Assembly: GCA_947172645.1 (NCBI GenBank)
Contig: CAMWBY010000014.1
Coordinates: 62,001-126,000, forward strand
Direction of reading: 5' to 3'
Length of the DNA: 64,000 nucleotides
Source of the DNA: an uncultured Lachnospiraceae bacterium
Lineage (GTDB): Bacteria > Bacillota > Clostridia > Lachnospirales > Lachnospiraceae
The notes below the pieces were generated by a model, which was not told where the DNA came from, did no database searches, and was given only the letters and a program-made list of their open reading frames with translations. The translations under genes were made by a program, and so were the position numbers. Of the stretch, positions 28,176 to 38,948 are shown one piece after another (position 1 is the first letter of the stretch; every line of letters starts with the position of its first letter).

Positions 28176-29551
28176 ACCAATTTCTTTACCGTATTTACTG
28201 GCTCTGCTCCTGCCTTTTATCTGGTTGGCTCATCATGCTGTCGATGAAACACTTCATAACGATAAAACAGAAACCGTGGAAAAAATGTCTGATGCTGTGT
28301 GGGTGCGCCGTTTTAAGCACTATGGTAATTTTCATAGGGGATTCTTTTAATATCCTCGCCACTATCCCCTGTTTCCTTGCTATCATTTTGATTGCCTGCG
28401 AAGGTACGAAGTGGCAGAAGATTACGGTTGGAACTATGTACGCCAACACCGTTCTGGCCTTCAACGCGCTGCGGGATAATTTCCTGAAACCCCTGCTCAG
28501 TATGATGAATCCCGAAGAATATTACGGAAACGTATGCCCTTATAAGGAGATTCATGCGACGTCCCCCTATTCTTATCCGCTGTATGCGCTGTTTTCATCA
28601 TACACCTTCACGCTCCTTTTTGCCCTGGTTCTGTATGTCGGCGTGAAAAAATTCGCACCGGCAAAAGATTACTCGCTGTCCGACAGCCTATGGAAACTGC
28701 TTCTTTTGCTTACGGCAACGCCCTTCGGCATAATACTGAGTACGGTCACATTATATTCAGGCATGGACAAATACCCTGTCTGGTTTTTCCATCCGCCATT
28801 CGACTACCTGATTCTTCTAGTAATCGCGCTGATGTCCTTTATCAGCCTTCTCTGGTGCACTACGGTCCTGGCGAAACAGCAACAGTTGGAACAGCAGAAT
28901 ATATTCATGGAAATCAACCGCAAATATTATGAAACAATGGAACAGCAGCACGCCGAAATCCGGCGCCTGAAGCATGACCTTGCCAACCATATGCAGGTAT
29001 TGTCCGCACTGCCGGAACAACAACGGGATTCTTATATTAAAAATCTGGCAGAGCATACGGCCGCCATGCATTCCCTGTCTTACTGCGGGGATGCCACAGT
29101 CAATGCGGTATTATCTGTAAAAAAACCACTCATAGAACAGCATGGCATCCGGATGGAATTGTCCCTGGATATTCCACAGGAACTGCCCTTCGACAAGACG
29201 GATATCTGCGCGCTCTACGCCAACGCATTGGACAATGCAGTGGAAGCGTGTATGAAACTGGAGAAAAAAGAAAGAACAATTTCCCTGAAAAGCAAAGCGC
29301 AGAAGGGATTATTCTGCCTGGAAGTCAGCAATCCCGTACCGGACAATATCAAAATTTTACCTGTCCGGCCGCACAATGACGGTTCAAAATATGATGCTTA
29401 TGTCAATATACCTTCCACTTCTAAGACAGATAAAACAAACCACGGTTTCGGACTGAAAAGCATCCGCGAAACCGTGGTCAGATATCATGGCAATATGGAA
29501 TTAAAAACAGAAAGCGGTATCTTTGATTTATTTCTTTATATCCCGCTCTGA
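28172..29551 (+). CDS. GHKL-type sensor histidine kinase (AgrC/NatK-like)
   Basis: N-terminal multi-TM, IRRLKHDLANHMQVL H-box, NALDNAVEAC N-box, HGFGLKSIRE G-box. Confidence 0.93.
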   Translation: MNQFLYRIYWLCSCLLSGWLIMLSMKHFITIKQKPWKKCLMLCGCAVLSTMVIFIGDSFNILATIPCFLAIILIACEGTKWQKITVGTMYANTVLAFNALRDNFLKPLLSMMNPEEYYGNVCPYKEIHATSPYSYPLYALFSSYTFTLLFALVLYVGVKKFAPAKDYSLSDSLWKLLLLLTATPFGIILSTVTLYSGMDKYPVWFFHPPFDYLILLVIALMSFISLLWCTTVLAKQQQLEQQNIFMEINRKYYETMEQQHAEIRRLKHDLANHMQVLSALPEQQRDSYIKNLAEHTAAMHSLSYCGDATVNAVLSVKKPLIEQHGIRMELSLDIPQELPFDKTDICALYANALDNAVEACMKLEKKERTISLKSKAQKGLFCLEVSNPVPDNIKILPVRPHNDGSKYDAYVNIPSTSKTDKTNHGFGLKSIRETVVRYHGNMELKTESGIFDLFLYIPL

Positions 29552-29557
29552 TATTTT

Positions 29558-30430
29558 CTACTCAGTCAGTGCCCTTCTTGCCAGTTCCAGACAGCCCATA
29601 ATACCCTGGTCGTCATGCAGGCTGGCGGGTACGATATAGTGGTCTATATCCTTCAACTCGTCCGCCTGGACATAATCGTTAAGCATCTCCAACACTTTTG
29701 TCCGAATGAGCGGGAAAAGCTGTTCCTGATGCATCACGCCGCCGCCTAAGATAATCATCTCCGGTGACAGTGTAAGGATATATCCTACAAGCGCCTGGGC
29801 AATATAATCCGCCTCCAAATCCCATACTTCCGGTCTGTCGGTAAGCTCAACCGCTTTCTTGCCCCACCGCTCTTCGATAGCAGGCCCTGCTGTCATTCCT
29901 TCTAGGCAAGTCTTGTGGTATGGGCATTTCCCCTCGTAATTGTCATCGCTTCTCTTCCGAATCAGCACGTGTCCTGCCTCCGGGTGGAGCATTCCGTGGA
30001 GAAGTTTCCCTTCTATGTAGATACCACCGCCCACGCCAGTGCCAATGGTAAGGTAAATCACACAGTTCTTCCCCTTAGCCTGCCCAAATGTCACCTCTCC
30101 AAGGACCGAACCGTTTACGTCCGTGTCAAAACCAATCGGGCAGTGCAACGCATCCTCGAAATCCTTCACAATATTATAATCTCTCCACGCAATCTTCGGC
30201 GTAGAGGTAATGCTGCCGTAATTGGACGCTTTCTTGTCCAGTTCAATGGGTCCAAAGCAGGCAATGCCAAGCGCCTCAACCCCGCGCTCCTTGAAATATT
30301 CAACCAGTTTCGGCATGGTAATCTCCGGCGTCTCCGTCGGTATAGATACCTGCTCGAAAATTTTTCCTGTCTCATCTCCTATGGCGCACACCATCTTCGT
30401 GCCGCCCGCTTCTAACGCTCCAAGTCTCAT
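29558..30430 (-). CDS. ROK family sugar kinase (fructokinase-like)
   Basis: LGALEAGGTKMVCAIG, TIGTGVGGGIYIEGKLLHG, GHVLI...CPYHKTCLEGMTAGPA. Confidence 0.92.
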   Translation of the reverse strand: MRLGALEAGGTKMVCAIGDETGKIFEQVSIPTETPEITMPKLVEYFKERGVEALGIACFGPIELDKKASNYGSITSTPKIAWRDYNIVKDFEDALHCPIGFDTDVNGSVLGEVTFGQAKGKNCVIYLTIGTGVGGGIYIEGKLLHGMLHPEAGHVLIRKRSDDNYEGKCPYHKTCLEGMTAGPAIEERWGKKAVELTDRPEVWDLEADYIAQALVGYILTLSPEMIILGGGVMHQEQLFPLIRTKVLEMLNDYVQADELKDIDHYIVPASLHDDQGIMGCLELARRALTE

Positions 30431-30563
30431 AAGCCTTCTCTCCTTTTTTATTAGAGTACATGATTCCCACGGACCACCCATCAAAACTTAATCCCAGGCA
30501 TCCATATTCCTATTATATATAAACTTCCACTCATCCTGCAATAGTGTCCGCATTTTTTATCAA

Positions 30564-30594
30564 AAAAGTAAATTTACTTCGCAAATTAACTTTT
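30564..30594. repeat. 31-bp palindromic dispersed element, copy 2
   Basis: aaaagtaaatttacttcgcaaattaactttt; 27/31 identical to copy 1. Confidence 0.65.
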
Positions 30595-31572
30595 GGATAA
30601 ACGGACTACTTTCCTGTCCGTAATCTTGTCGCCATCCGCAATCCGCCCGCATAGAAGAGGGGAGTCTGCATCAAACGCCATATAATTTTTCCGCACCTGT
30701 TTCTGGCTGACATTGGCGTAACAATATTTGCACCCATTTGGGCAAGTATGGTAAGCGCCTACCTCAATGCTTTCCACACAGCCGCAGGCCGCTCTCTGGT
30801 TCTTGTCTTTGTAAGCCTCAATGGCATACCCTGTGATTTCCTCAATGAAAGTTCTGTCAATGCAACTGCTATGGCCTATGCCGCAATCCGCCAAATCCAG
30901 TTCCTCGGCGCAGGATACTATTTCCATACCGTTTCTCCTGGCTATGGAACCTAACCTCCCTGCAAATTTTTTCAAGCCATCCATGCCATCGCCGGAAACC
31001 TCGCAACTTTCATTTTCTGCCTGATTATCAGAAATATCCCATCCGCACAAAACATTCCGCCTGACGCCTAAAGCTTTCAGCACGGCCCTATTTTTGGCAT
31101 AAGCGTCCACAAAACTAATCACACACCTTTTCGTATATCCCGACAATGCTTCCGCAATCTGTTCAAATGCCCGTATATGATAATCTTCCGTGTAAATATC
31201 ATTAAATAGAATCGGGTCGTAACGCCAGACAACCCGGCTGCTGCCTATCCGGTCTGATAGTCTCTGGAAAACAGGTATCATATGATTTTTCTTATGGGGC
31301 ACATTGGGTTCCATATCCCGCCCGTATCCTGTCAGCGTAAACTGAAAGTAATAGGCATAATCATCCAGTTCATGTAATCTGGCAAACATCGGCTCCGGAT
31401 TCTTCGTCCAGAAGACAATACAATCCACCAGGTCGGGCGATAACGCAATCCTGCTGACCTGATGAGGATTCATCGGATTCTTTACATAAAGAAAGCCTTC
31501 TTTTATTCTGTTGTAGAACCAATCCGAATAGTAATTAGGGATATCGGTTCTGCGGCTTACGCTTAAAATCAT
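30586..31572 (-). CDS. DUF1848-like protein
   Basis: N-term ILSVSRRTDIPNYYSDWFYNRIKEGFLYVKNPMN; C-terminal CPNGCKYCYAN cysteines. Confidence 0.85.
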   Translation of the reverse strand: MILSVSRRTDIPNYYSDWFYNRIKEGFLYVKNPMNPHQVSRIALSPDLVDCIVFWTKNPEPMFARLHELDDYAYYFQFTLTGYGRDMEPNVPHKKNHMIPVFQRLSDRIGSSRVVWRYDPILFNDIYTEDYHIRAFEQIAEALSGYTKRCVISFVDAYAKNRAVLKALGVRRNVLCGWDISDNQAENESCEVSGDGMDGLKKFAGRLGSIARRNGMEIVSCAEELDLADCGIGHSSCIDRTFIEEITGYAIEAYKDKNQRAACGCVESIEVGAYHTCPNGCKYCYANVSQKQVRKNYMAFDADSPLLCGRIADGDKITDRKVVRLSKS

Positions 31573-31620
31573 TACAGGTTCCTCTCGGCACTCACAGGTT
31601 TGGTATATCTGTTCATTATT

Positions 31621-32415
31621 CTAATTTCTAATGTATTGATTTTCTCTAAGCCAGGCTACCGAACGGCGCAGTGCGTCCACAGTCTTCGTCTCCACCACAC
31701 AGCGGCATCCACATTCCTGTGCAATACCGATTCTCTGTCGCAAATCTATCTCGCCCGTTCCCAAAGTCTGATGATTCTTGTTCCCCAAACCGTCATGAAT
31801 ATGGAAATGAAACAGCCTGTCCTTATGTTCCATCAAAAACGGTTCATCCACGTTAGCGGATGTATGGGAGTGCCCAATGTCCCACGTCAAGGCAAATAAT
31901 TCACTCTGCAAAAGATATTCTATGGCTTCCTTTTCGTAACTTTGGAAGCCGTCTGTGTTTTCGATAGAAATTTTAATTCCCGTACCGCTTGCCACCTTCT
32001 CACACATTTTCAAAAATCTATGTACAGACGCCATATACTCTTCCCGGTATTCCTGAAATAACTTTACTTTCCTGTCAGGCAGCGTGACAGATATCCCGTG
32101 GTTCATATGCATATTTAAAAGCGGCGCATTGATTTTCCTCGCCACGTCAAGCGTCCTTTCGGCAGTGTCCATATATGCATCGGCCACCAGAGGATTAAAA
32201 TCGCATACATTAAAATTTTCGTCGAGATGAATTGTGAAATAAATATCATTCTTTTTTGCCAATTCGATGAAGTATTCCGTCTCCTCTAACCGGGGAATCT
32301 GATACAGTGGAAAATTCATGTTTAGTTCTATAAACTGCAAATGCAGCTCCTTGCATAAAGCGATTGTCTCTTCCAGATTCTTGTTCTCGATTAATGTTGG
32401 CATGCCGAAGTCCAT
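31621..32415 (-). CDS. Sugar phosphate isomerase/epimerase (AP endonuclease 2 TIM barrel)
   Basis: NAPLLNMHMNHG, ISIENTDGF, LTWDIGHSH, HFHIHDGLG; start set at MDFGMPTLIENK. Confidence 0.87.
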   Translation of the reverse strand: MDFGMPTLIENKNLEETIALCKELHLQFIELNMNFPLYQIPRLEETEYFIELAKKNDIYFTIHLDENFNVCDFNPLVADAYMDTAERTLDVARKINAPLLNMHMNHGISVTLPDRKVKLFQEYREEYMASVHRFLKMCEKVASGTGIKISIENTDGFQSYEKEAIEYLLQSELFALTWDIGHSHTSANVDEPFLMEHKDRLFHFHIHDGLGNKNHQTLGTGEIDLRQRIGIAQECGCRCVVETKTVDALRRSVAWLRENQYIRN

Positions 32416-32624
32416 GGTATTTCCCCCTTTACTACAAACAAAAAAATAATACTTAGTTATCCCTCGCATCGAGAGCTTTATTATATCATATCTTACTCTA
32501 TTCCACCACAAGCGCCTAAGCCAGCAGTTTTACAAACAGGTTACTTTACTATATAATATTCAAATAATCTTAAGGATACAAACATATAAACTCTATATAC
32601 TACCAAAATTAGGAGGAATCCCAC

Positions 32625-33497
32625 ATGAATACCCAAATCATTAAATCCTACCGCAGCCAGGACTGCTTACGCCATAGCTTCAATGCTCTTGCAGAGAAAA
32701 CCTTCGACGGACTTCATTTCGAATCATGGTATCAGAATGGTTACTGGGGCGACGCTTATAATCCCCATTCAATTACCGTGGATGGTGAAATTGTTGCCAA
32801 TGTCTCCGTGAACTTTATTGATTTTGTGTGGAACGGACATAAGAAACACTTGATTCAGCTAGGCACTGTCATGACGGAGGAACGATTCCGCCGCCAGGGT
32901 CTGATTCGCCGCATTATGCAGGAAATTGACTCGGAATACAGCCACAGGGCTGACGGTATCTATCTCTTTGCAAATGATAGCGTCCTAGATTTCTATCCGC
33001 AATTTGGTTTCAGGAAAGCTATGGAATACCGTTACACAAAGCCCATTTCTACTTCCCAAAGCCGCAGCGTTGTCCAGGTTCCAATGAACAAAAAAGAAGA
33101 TTGGCAAATACTGGAATCCGCCATGCGTCAAAGCGTATCTTACAGCCGTTTAGACATGACCGGAAATAACAACCTGATTATGTTTTATATTACCGGATTT
33201 ATGCAAGACTGCGTTTACTATGATAAACGCCACGATTCCTATATCATTGCAGAAACCGATGCGGATACCCTCACTGTCCATAATATTTTCTCCAAAGAAA
33301 AATATCCTCTGGATGATATCCTTGCAGCGTTTGGCCCGGAAACCAGGCAAGTGGTATTAGGATTTACACCAATCGATACAGAAGGCTATACCGTATCCCC
33401 ATTCAGAGAAGAAGACTGTACACTGTTTGTCAAAGGAGCGGTTTTCGATTGCTTCGAACAAGACCGCCTGATTTTCCCCACACTGTCCCATGCATAG
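32625..33497 (+). CDS. GNAT family N-acetyltransferase (Eis-like)
   Basis: QLGTVMTEERFRRQGLIRRIMQEID acetyl-CoA binding motif. Confidence 0.85.
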   Translation: MNTQIIKSYRSQDCLRHSFNALAEKTFDGLHFESWYQNGYWGDAYNPHSITVDGEIVANVSVNFIDFVWNGHKKHLIQLGTVMTEERFRRQGLIRRIMQEIDSEYSHRADGIYLFANDSVLDFYPQFGFRKAMEYRYTKPISTSQSRSVVQVPMNKKEDWQILESAMRQSVSYSRLDMTGNNNLIMFYITGFMQDCVYYDKRHDSYIIAETDADTLTVHNIFSKEKYPLDDILAAFGPETRQVVLGFTPIDTEGYTVSPFREEDCTLFVKGAVFDCFEQDRLIFPTLSHA

Positions 33498-33527
33498 TGG
33501 TACGCTAAGCCTTGAAGGAGTCTGCTT

Positions 33528-34337
33528 ATGATATGGAATGCCCGAAACGGCAAGGTAAAAATAGGTAATGCCCACATGGACTATGTTACTTTTGGAAAGG
33601 GTAACAAGAACCTGGTCATGCTTCCAGGACTGGGCGACGGGCTGACTACCGTAAAGGGAATGGCGTTTCCCCTTGCCATTACATACAACATATATGCCAC
33701 CGATTACAAAGTATATATATTCAGCAGAAAAAATGAGTTGGAGAAAGGCTTCTCTACAAGAGAGATGGCAAAAGACCAGGCCGCCGCCATGGCTGTTTTA
33801 GGCATATCGCGCGCCGACGTCATAGGCATTTCCCAGGGCGGCATGATTGCCCAATATCTTGCCATTGACCATCCCGACTGCGTCCATAAATTAGTTCTTG
33901 CCCTTACTTCATCCAGACCAAATGAAACCATCCGCTCCACTGTAACTGCCTGGATACAAATGGCGTCCCAAGGAGATTATAGGAATCTGATGATTGATAC
34001 AACCGAGAAATCTTACTCGCAAAAAGCTATAAGAAAGTATCGTATTCTCTACCCAATCCTTGGCCGAATTGGAAAGCCCCGAAATTTTGACCGTTTTCTG
34101 ATACAAGCCCGTTCCTGTCTGAATCATAATGCCTACGCCGATTTATCTAAAATATCCTGTCCTGTCTTGATTATCGGCGGCCGAGATGATAAAATTGTCG
34201 GAATGAAATCTTCTTATGAATTAGCCGAACAAATCAAAAATTGTACCTTGTATATATACGAAAACTTCGGTCATGCCGCCTATGAAGAGGCGGAAGATTT
34301 CAACAAACGTATTCTTCAGTTTCTGAAAGACAGATAA
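33528..34337 (+). CDS. Alpha/beta hydrolase
   Basis: GISQGGMIAQYLA nucleophile elbow, GGRDDKIV, NFGHAAYEEA. Confidence 0.92.
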   Translation: MIWNARNGKVKIGNAHMDYVTFGKGNKNLVMLPGLGDGLTTVKGMAFPLAITYNIYATDYKVYIFSRKNELEKGFSTREMAKDQAAAMAVLGISRADVIGISQGGMIAQYLAIDHPDCVHKLVLALTSSRPNETIRSTVTAWIQMASQGDYRNLMIDTTEKSYSQKAIRKYRILYPILGRIGKPRNFDRFLIQARSCLNHNAYADLSKISCPVLIIGGRDDKIVGMKSSYELAEQIKNCTLYIYENFGHAAYEEAEDFNKRILQFLKDR

Positions 34338-34353
34338 AACAGGAGGACTACCT

Positions 34354-34938
34354 ATGACTGAAAGGGAGAAAATGTTAGCCGGACAGCTCTACGACTGCGG
34401 CGACGAAGAATTGATTACCCAATGGCACAAAGCCAAGAATTTAATCCGGGACTACAATATGACAGATTCAGATAATGCCAAAGAAAAAGACCGCATTCTG
34501 ACCGAACTGCTCGGCGGACGCGGCGTGAACTTATGGATTACCGCGCCGTTCTATGCCGATTACGGAAATAATATTTATTTCGGTAATAACTGCGAAGTAA
34601 ATATGAACTGTACTTTCCTCGATGATAATAGAATCGTAATCGGAAACAATGCGCTTATCGCGCCTAATGTACAGATATACACTGCATTTCATCCCACCAA
34701 TGCCACGGAGCGGTTCGGAGCGCCCAAAGAAGACGGCTCTTTTGAATTTTGTAAAACCCAGACGGCTCCTGTTATCATCGGAGACAATGTATGGATTGGC
34801 GGCGGCGCGATTATTATGCCTGGCGTTACCATAGGAAATAATGTGGTCATCGGGGCCGGGAGCGTTGTGACGAAAGATATCCCCGATAATATGGTCGCTT
34901 ACGGAAATCCTTGTTGTATTATCCGGGAAAACAACTAA
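34354..34938 (+). CDS. Sugar O-acetyltransferase (maltose/galactoside acetyltransferase family)
   Basis: Hexapeptide repeats; NMNCTFLDDNRIVIGNNALIAPNVQIYTAFHP...IGDNVWIGGGAIIMPGVTIG. Confidence 0.93.
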   Translation: MTEREKMLAGQLYDCGDEELITQWHKAKNLIRDYNMTDSDNAKEKDRILTELLGGRGVNLWITAPFYADYGNNIYFGNNCEVNMNCTFLDDNRIVIGNNALIAPNVQIYTAFHPTNATERFGAPKEDGSFEFCKTQTAPVIIGDNVWIGGGAIIMPGVTIGNNVVIGAGSVVTKDIPDNMVAYGNPCCIIRENN

Positions 34939-34944
34939 ACTGCC

Positions 34945-35832
34945 TCATACCCTAGATACAAAATTTTCTTTACATAGTTGTAAAAACATTTGTAACAACG
35001 GCTTTCCCGATATGCTTTTATAGTACGCGCCGTAGGACATCGGCTCTATTCCCTGAATGGGAATAGAGCGCAGCGCCGGGTCATTACCTACAAGTAACCC
35101 GGGAACGACGGCCACTCCGAATCCGGCTTTTACAAGCAAAATCCCGGCATTAAAAGTATCACAGAACAATATATCCGTCATTGCTCTGTTTTTTATGAAC
35201 CCATGTTGGATATCTCTAAATTTACTTGGACATCTCTGGAGCGCAGCCAAAGCAATCCGCTCTCCCGCTAAATCTTCCCTGGTTAAATATTGTTTCGCCG
35301 TCAAAGGATGCCCTACAGGCAAGACCGCTACCACCGGGTCTTTTATCAATTCCCTATACTCCCCATAACTTTCTTTCTCATCTTTTTCCTGGAAAGCAAT
35401 GATAACATCCACCATCTCCTCAACCAGAAACTTATATAAATGTTGGAATGGAACTACCTGAAACACCGGATGCAATAAAGGATATTTGTCCGCCATTTTG
35501 CGAAGTACGCCTGCAAACATCCCCAGTTCGTCATATGTATGGCTGCCAATGCAAAAATGAATCCTCCCTCCATCAATATGCTCCTGGAATTTTTTCTTCG
35601 TAAAGTGCATCATGTCAAGAATACGGCGCGCATCATCCAAAAAAGCGTATCCCTCCGGCGTCATCTGCACCATACGCGTCGTGCGCCTGAAAAGCTGTGT
35701 GTTCAGTTCTTCTTCAAGCCCCCGTATCTGTTGTGTAACCGCCGGCTGTGTGACATTAAGTTGATTGGCAGCTTTCGCAAAATTCAGTGTTTCCGCCACC
35801 GCCAGAAAACACTCCAATTGCATCGTCGTCAT
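34945..35832 (-). CDS. LysR family transcriptional regulator
   Basis: MQLECFLAVAETLNFAKAANQLNVTQPAVTQQIRGLEEELNTQLFRR HTH. Confidence 0.95.
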   Translation of the reverse strand: MTTMQLECFLAVAETLNFAKAANQLNVTQPAVTQQIRGLEEELNTQLFRRTTRMVQMTPEGYAFLDDARRILDMMHFTKKKFQEHIDGGRIHFCIGSHTYDELGMFAGVLRKMADKYPLLHPVFQVVPFQHLYKFLVEEMVDVIIAFQEKDEKESYGEYRELIKDPVVAVLPVGHPLTAKQYLTREDLAGERIALAALQRCPSKFRDIQHGFIKNRAMTDILFCDTFNAGILLVKAGFGVAVVPGLLVGNDPALRSIPIQGIEPMSYGAYYKSISGKPLLQMFLQLCKENFVSRV

Positions 35833-35953
35833 ATCTATTCCCCTTTAATAAGTTTTTCTTATTAATTATAACAAATCCTTAATTCACGGACAAGACAAAA
35901 ATAGATACAATAAATGTGGTTCACTTACTCTTCAGAAAGGAACGGTTAACAAT

Positions 35954-37318
35954 ATGAATAAAACAATTACCACAGCAAATCCTCTTGGAACAGAAAGTAT
36001 AGGGAAACTGGCTGTCCGTTATGCAGTCCCAAGCGTCATCTCACTGGTCGTCAACTCTCTCTATAACATGGTCGACCAGGTATTTATTGGCCAGGGGGTA
36101 GGCTATCTGGGAAACGCCGCCACCAATATCATTATGCCGATGACGCTTATCCTAATGGCAGTGGCTATGATGTTCGGCAATGGCGCCTCCGCTTTTATGA
36201 GCCTGCACCTTGGAAAAAGCGAGCCGGAAAAAGCAGCAAGGGGCGTAGGAAATATGATTACCCTGACTATTGGCAGCGGTATATTTTTCCTTATTTTGTT
36301 TGAGATATTCCTAGAGCCTCTCTGCTGGCTTTTCGGCGCCAGAGGGGAAGTCACCTCCTATGCCATGGATTATGGGAGAATTATTGTCCTGGGCTTCCCG
36401 GTTTTCGTCATCGGCGTAGGATTCGGTAATATCATCCGCGCTGACGGACGCCCGAAAGCCAGTATGGCAGGTATGCTTATCGGCTGTGCCGCCAACATGA
36501 TTCTTGACCCACTCTTTATTTTTGTATTCCACTGGGGTGTAAAAGGCGCGGCTTGGGCTACAATTATCGGACAATTTCTAAATGCGGCTTTTTACATAGT
36601 CTGCCTGTACCGTCTCCAGTCAGTCCATCCAAAGAGACGGGATTTTATTCCTGATAAGTCCACTGCCGGACGGATTATATCCCTTGGTATGTCCTCCTTT
36701 TTTACTCAGATTGCAGGAACCGTCGTGATTACCCTCCAAAACAATCTTTTGGTCAAATATGGGGCAAAGTCCGTCTACGGAGCCGATATCCCAATGGCAG
36801 CCCTGGGCATCACAATGAAAACAAGTCAGTTGATTACCAGTATAGCCATGGGAATCGTCTCCGGCGTCCAACCTATCCTAGGATACAATTACGGCAGCAG
36901 GCAATATGACAGAGTAAAACAAACTTTTAAGATTTCCCTTATGACCTGCACTGCCATTATGACTGCCGCTCTTATTGTTTTCCAAGTATTTCCGGAAACG
37001 ATTATTAATTTGTTTGGACAAGAATCTGAACTCTATATGGAATTTGCAGTCAAGTGCTTCCGTATTTATCTTCTGGCCTGTTTCATGATTCCATTCGGTA
37101 TGGTAATCGGTATTTTTTATCAGGCAATCGGCAAACCTGTGCCGTCTATGATACTGTCACTTTCCAGACAGGTCATCTTCCTGATTCCGGCCATGCTCAT
37201 ATTAAGCACGTTTATGGGAGTAGACGGCATTTTATGGGCCGGGCCGGTTTCCGATACATTGTCCGGTGTCATCTCATTAATTGTTCTCCGGACAGACTGG
37301 CGGAAAATATTTGCGTAA
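35954..37318 (+). CDS. MATE family efflux transporter
   Basis: 454 aa, 12 TM-like segments, YNMVDQVFIGQGVG, NIIRADGRPKASM. Confidence 0.95.
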   Translation: MNKTITTANPLGTESIGKLAVRYAVPSVISLVVNSLYNMVDQVFIGQGVGYLGNAATNIIMPMTLILMAVAMMFGNGASAFMSLHLGKSEPEKAARGVGNMITLTIGSGIFFLILFEIFLEPLCWLFGARGEVTSYAMDYGRIIVLGFPVFVIGVGFGNIIRADGRPKASMAGMLIGCAANMILDPLFIFVFHWGVKGAAWATIIGQFLNAAFYIVCLYRLQSVHPKRRDFIPDKSTAGRIISLGMSSFFTQIAGTVVITLQNNLLVKYGAKSVYGADIPMAALGITMKTSQLITSIAMGIVSGVQPILGYNYGSRQYDRVKQTFKISLMTCTAIMTAALIVFQVFPETIINLFGQESELYMEFAVKCFRIYLLACFMIPFGMVIGIFYQAIGKPVPSMILSLSRQVIFLIPAMLILSTFMGVDGILWAGPVSDTLSGVISLIVLRTDWRKIFA

Positions 37319-37386
37319 ATATAAGATAACAGAACCACATCGCATCCATACAAATTACAAATTCAGGTTGGCGCGGTTTTACCTTT

Positions 37387-37857
37387 TCATGCTTTATTGC
37401 TCTTCATATAAAAGATAATTGCGCCGGCCGTAGCAACAAAAAGAACAATAATATGCAATGTAAGTCCCGGAAAAATATTCCACAGAAAATCATTTTCCCA
37501 AGAAATCTGCTCTATCAGCATAATCACTGCAAATGCAATCAGATAAATTGAGATACACCCTAAAATAATATGTTTCTTTTTTTCCTTCTTATGGATTGTA
37601 TCTTCCAAACTCTTTTGTTGTTTCTCCAACATCTCTGTCTTGACCGATAAGATATCCATATCCGATGGTTTCAGCAGATAATCCGCCGAAATATGGAAAA
37701 TATCGCATATGGCGATTATCTTATCCAGTTCCGGTACAGCCTGCCCGCTTTCCCATTTAGAAACTGACTGTCGGGAAACGCCTAATTGTTCCGCCAACTG
37801 TTCCTGTGTCAGACCGTTGGCTTTGCGCAAATTTAATAATTTTTCTGTAAGGTCCAT
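37387..37857 (-). CDS. XRE family HTH regulator with C-terminal TM segments
   Basis: LRKANGLTQEQLAEQLGVSRQSVSKWESGQAVPELDKI. Confidence 0.94.
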   Translation of the reverse strand: MDLTEKLLNLRKANGLTQEQLAEQLGVSRQSVSKWESGQAVPELDKIIAICDIFHISADYLLKPSDMDILSVKTEMLEKQQKSLEDTIHKKEKKKHIILGCISIYLIAFAVIMLIEQISWENDFLWNIFPGLTLHIIVLFVATAGAIIFYMKSNKA

Positions 37858-38253
37858 ATAAATCCTCCATTCCTACTCAGTAGCCATTTTTAATCTAATT
37901 CTCATTCCGAAGCGCTTTTGCGACAATGTGGCGATGCTTCACCAAACTGCAGTCGAAGCTCATTTATAGCGCTCCGGCATAGACACATGGCCTTTTCTGT
38001 ATTTTTTACACGTACATCTTAACAATACCTATAGTTGCATTCAATCAATTTAAGCAGGAATATACGCAACCAATACGTGCATAATATAACATGACAATAT
38101 ATTTTTGCCATTTTATTTTTTATTTAGAAATACTTCATATTTCTGTAATTGATTATTTGTTCTATATGATATATAACATATATAAACAAAGAAACAACTA
38201 ACAGAAACATCTAAAAACTAAAACCACAAAGCATAAATGATTAGAGAAAAGGA

Positions 38254-38715
38254 GTGACCATTATGTTAAGACCAGCATTATTTAACAACCGTACTTACAA
38301 ACCTATGTTTTTCGACGATTCTTTTGACCAGATGTTTGACAATGCCTTCAAGAATTTCTGGGGAAATAACGAACTTGCCACTTTCGAGGCATTTAAGACA
38401 GATGTAATCGACCAGGGCGACAGTTATCTTTTACAGGCGGAACTGCCCGGATTCGATAAGTCCGACATCAACATTGATTTGAAAGACAACCTGCTCACCA
38501 TCTCCGCTTCCCACAAGGACGAGAAAAATGAGGAGGACCAGAATAAGTATATCCGTAAGGAGCGTTATTACAGCTCTTATTCCAGAAGCTTCCGCGTGAA
38601 TGACATAGAAGCCGGGGATATCGACGCATCTTACAATAACGGCATCCTGGAGGTTAAATTCCCGAAGAAAGAGCTTGCCGCTAAAGAGGAAGTGAAAAAA
38701 ATCGAAGTAAAGTAG
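38254..38715 (+). CDS. Hsp20/alpha-crystallin small heat shock protein
   Basis: YLLQAELPGFDKSDINIDLKDNLLTISA...NGILEVKFPK. Confidence 0.95.
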   Translation: MTIMLRPALFNNRTYKPMFFDDSFDQMFDNAFKNFWGNNELATFEAFKTDVIDQGDSYLLQAELPGFDKSDINIDLKDNLLTISASHKDEKNEEDQNKYIRKERYYSSYSRSFRVNDIEAGDIDASYNNGILEVKFPKKELAAKEEVKKIEVK

Positions 38716-38948
38716 TGCCTTAAAGTAGTTCCTTACAGATAACGAAAAAACTGCCATAAAAATTGTGAACCGCCCCTGTCTGCCTGACAGTGGGCGGTTC
38801 ACTGCTGTACTGCGACAGCCGCTTCGTTTCTCATATGAATTTTCAAATATGGAACCAGATTGTGGGATGTACAACAGGGAACAATCCGCATGGCATCATT
38901 TATCCCCTATATCACTCATATAAACATAACGCAATGCACGCTCTGCTC

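Noticed and set aside
38765-38802. Strong hairpin gtgaaccgccc...gggcggttcac after hsp20
   Set aside because: Probably a terminator or processing hairpin, but it lacks a clear U-tract on either strand, so not called as a terminator.
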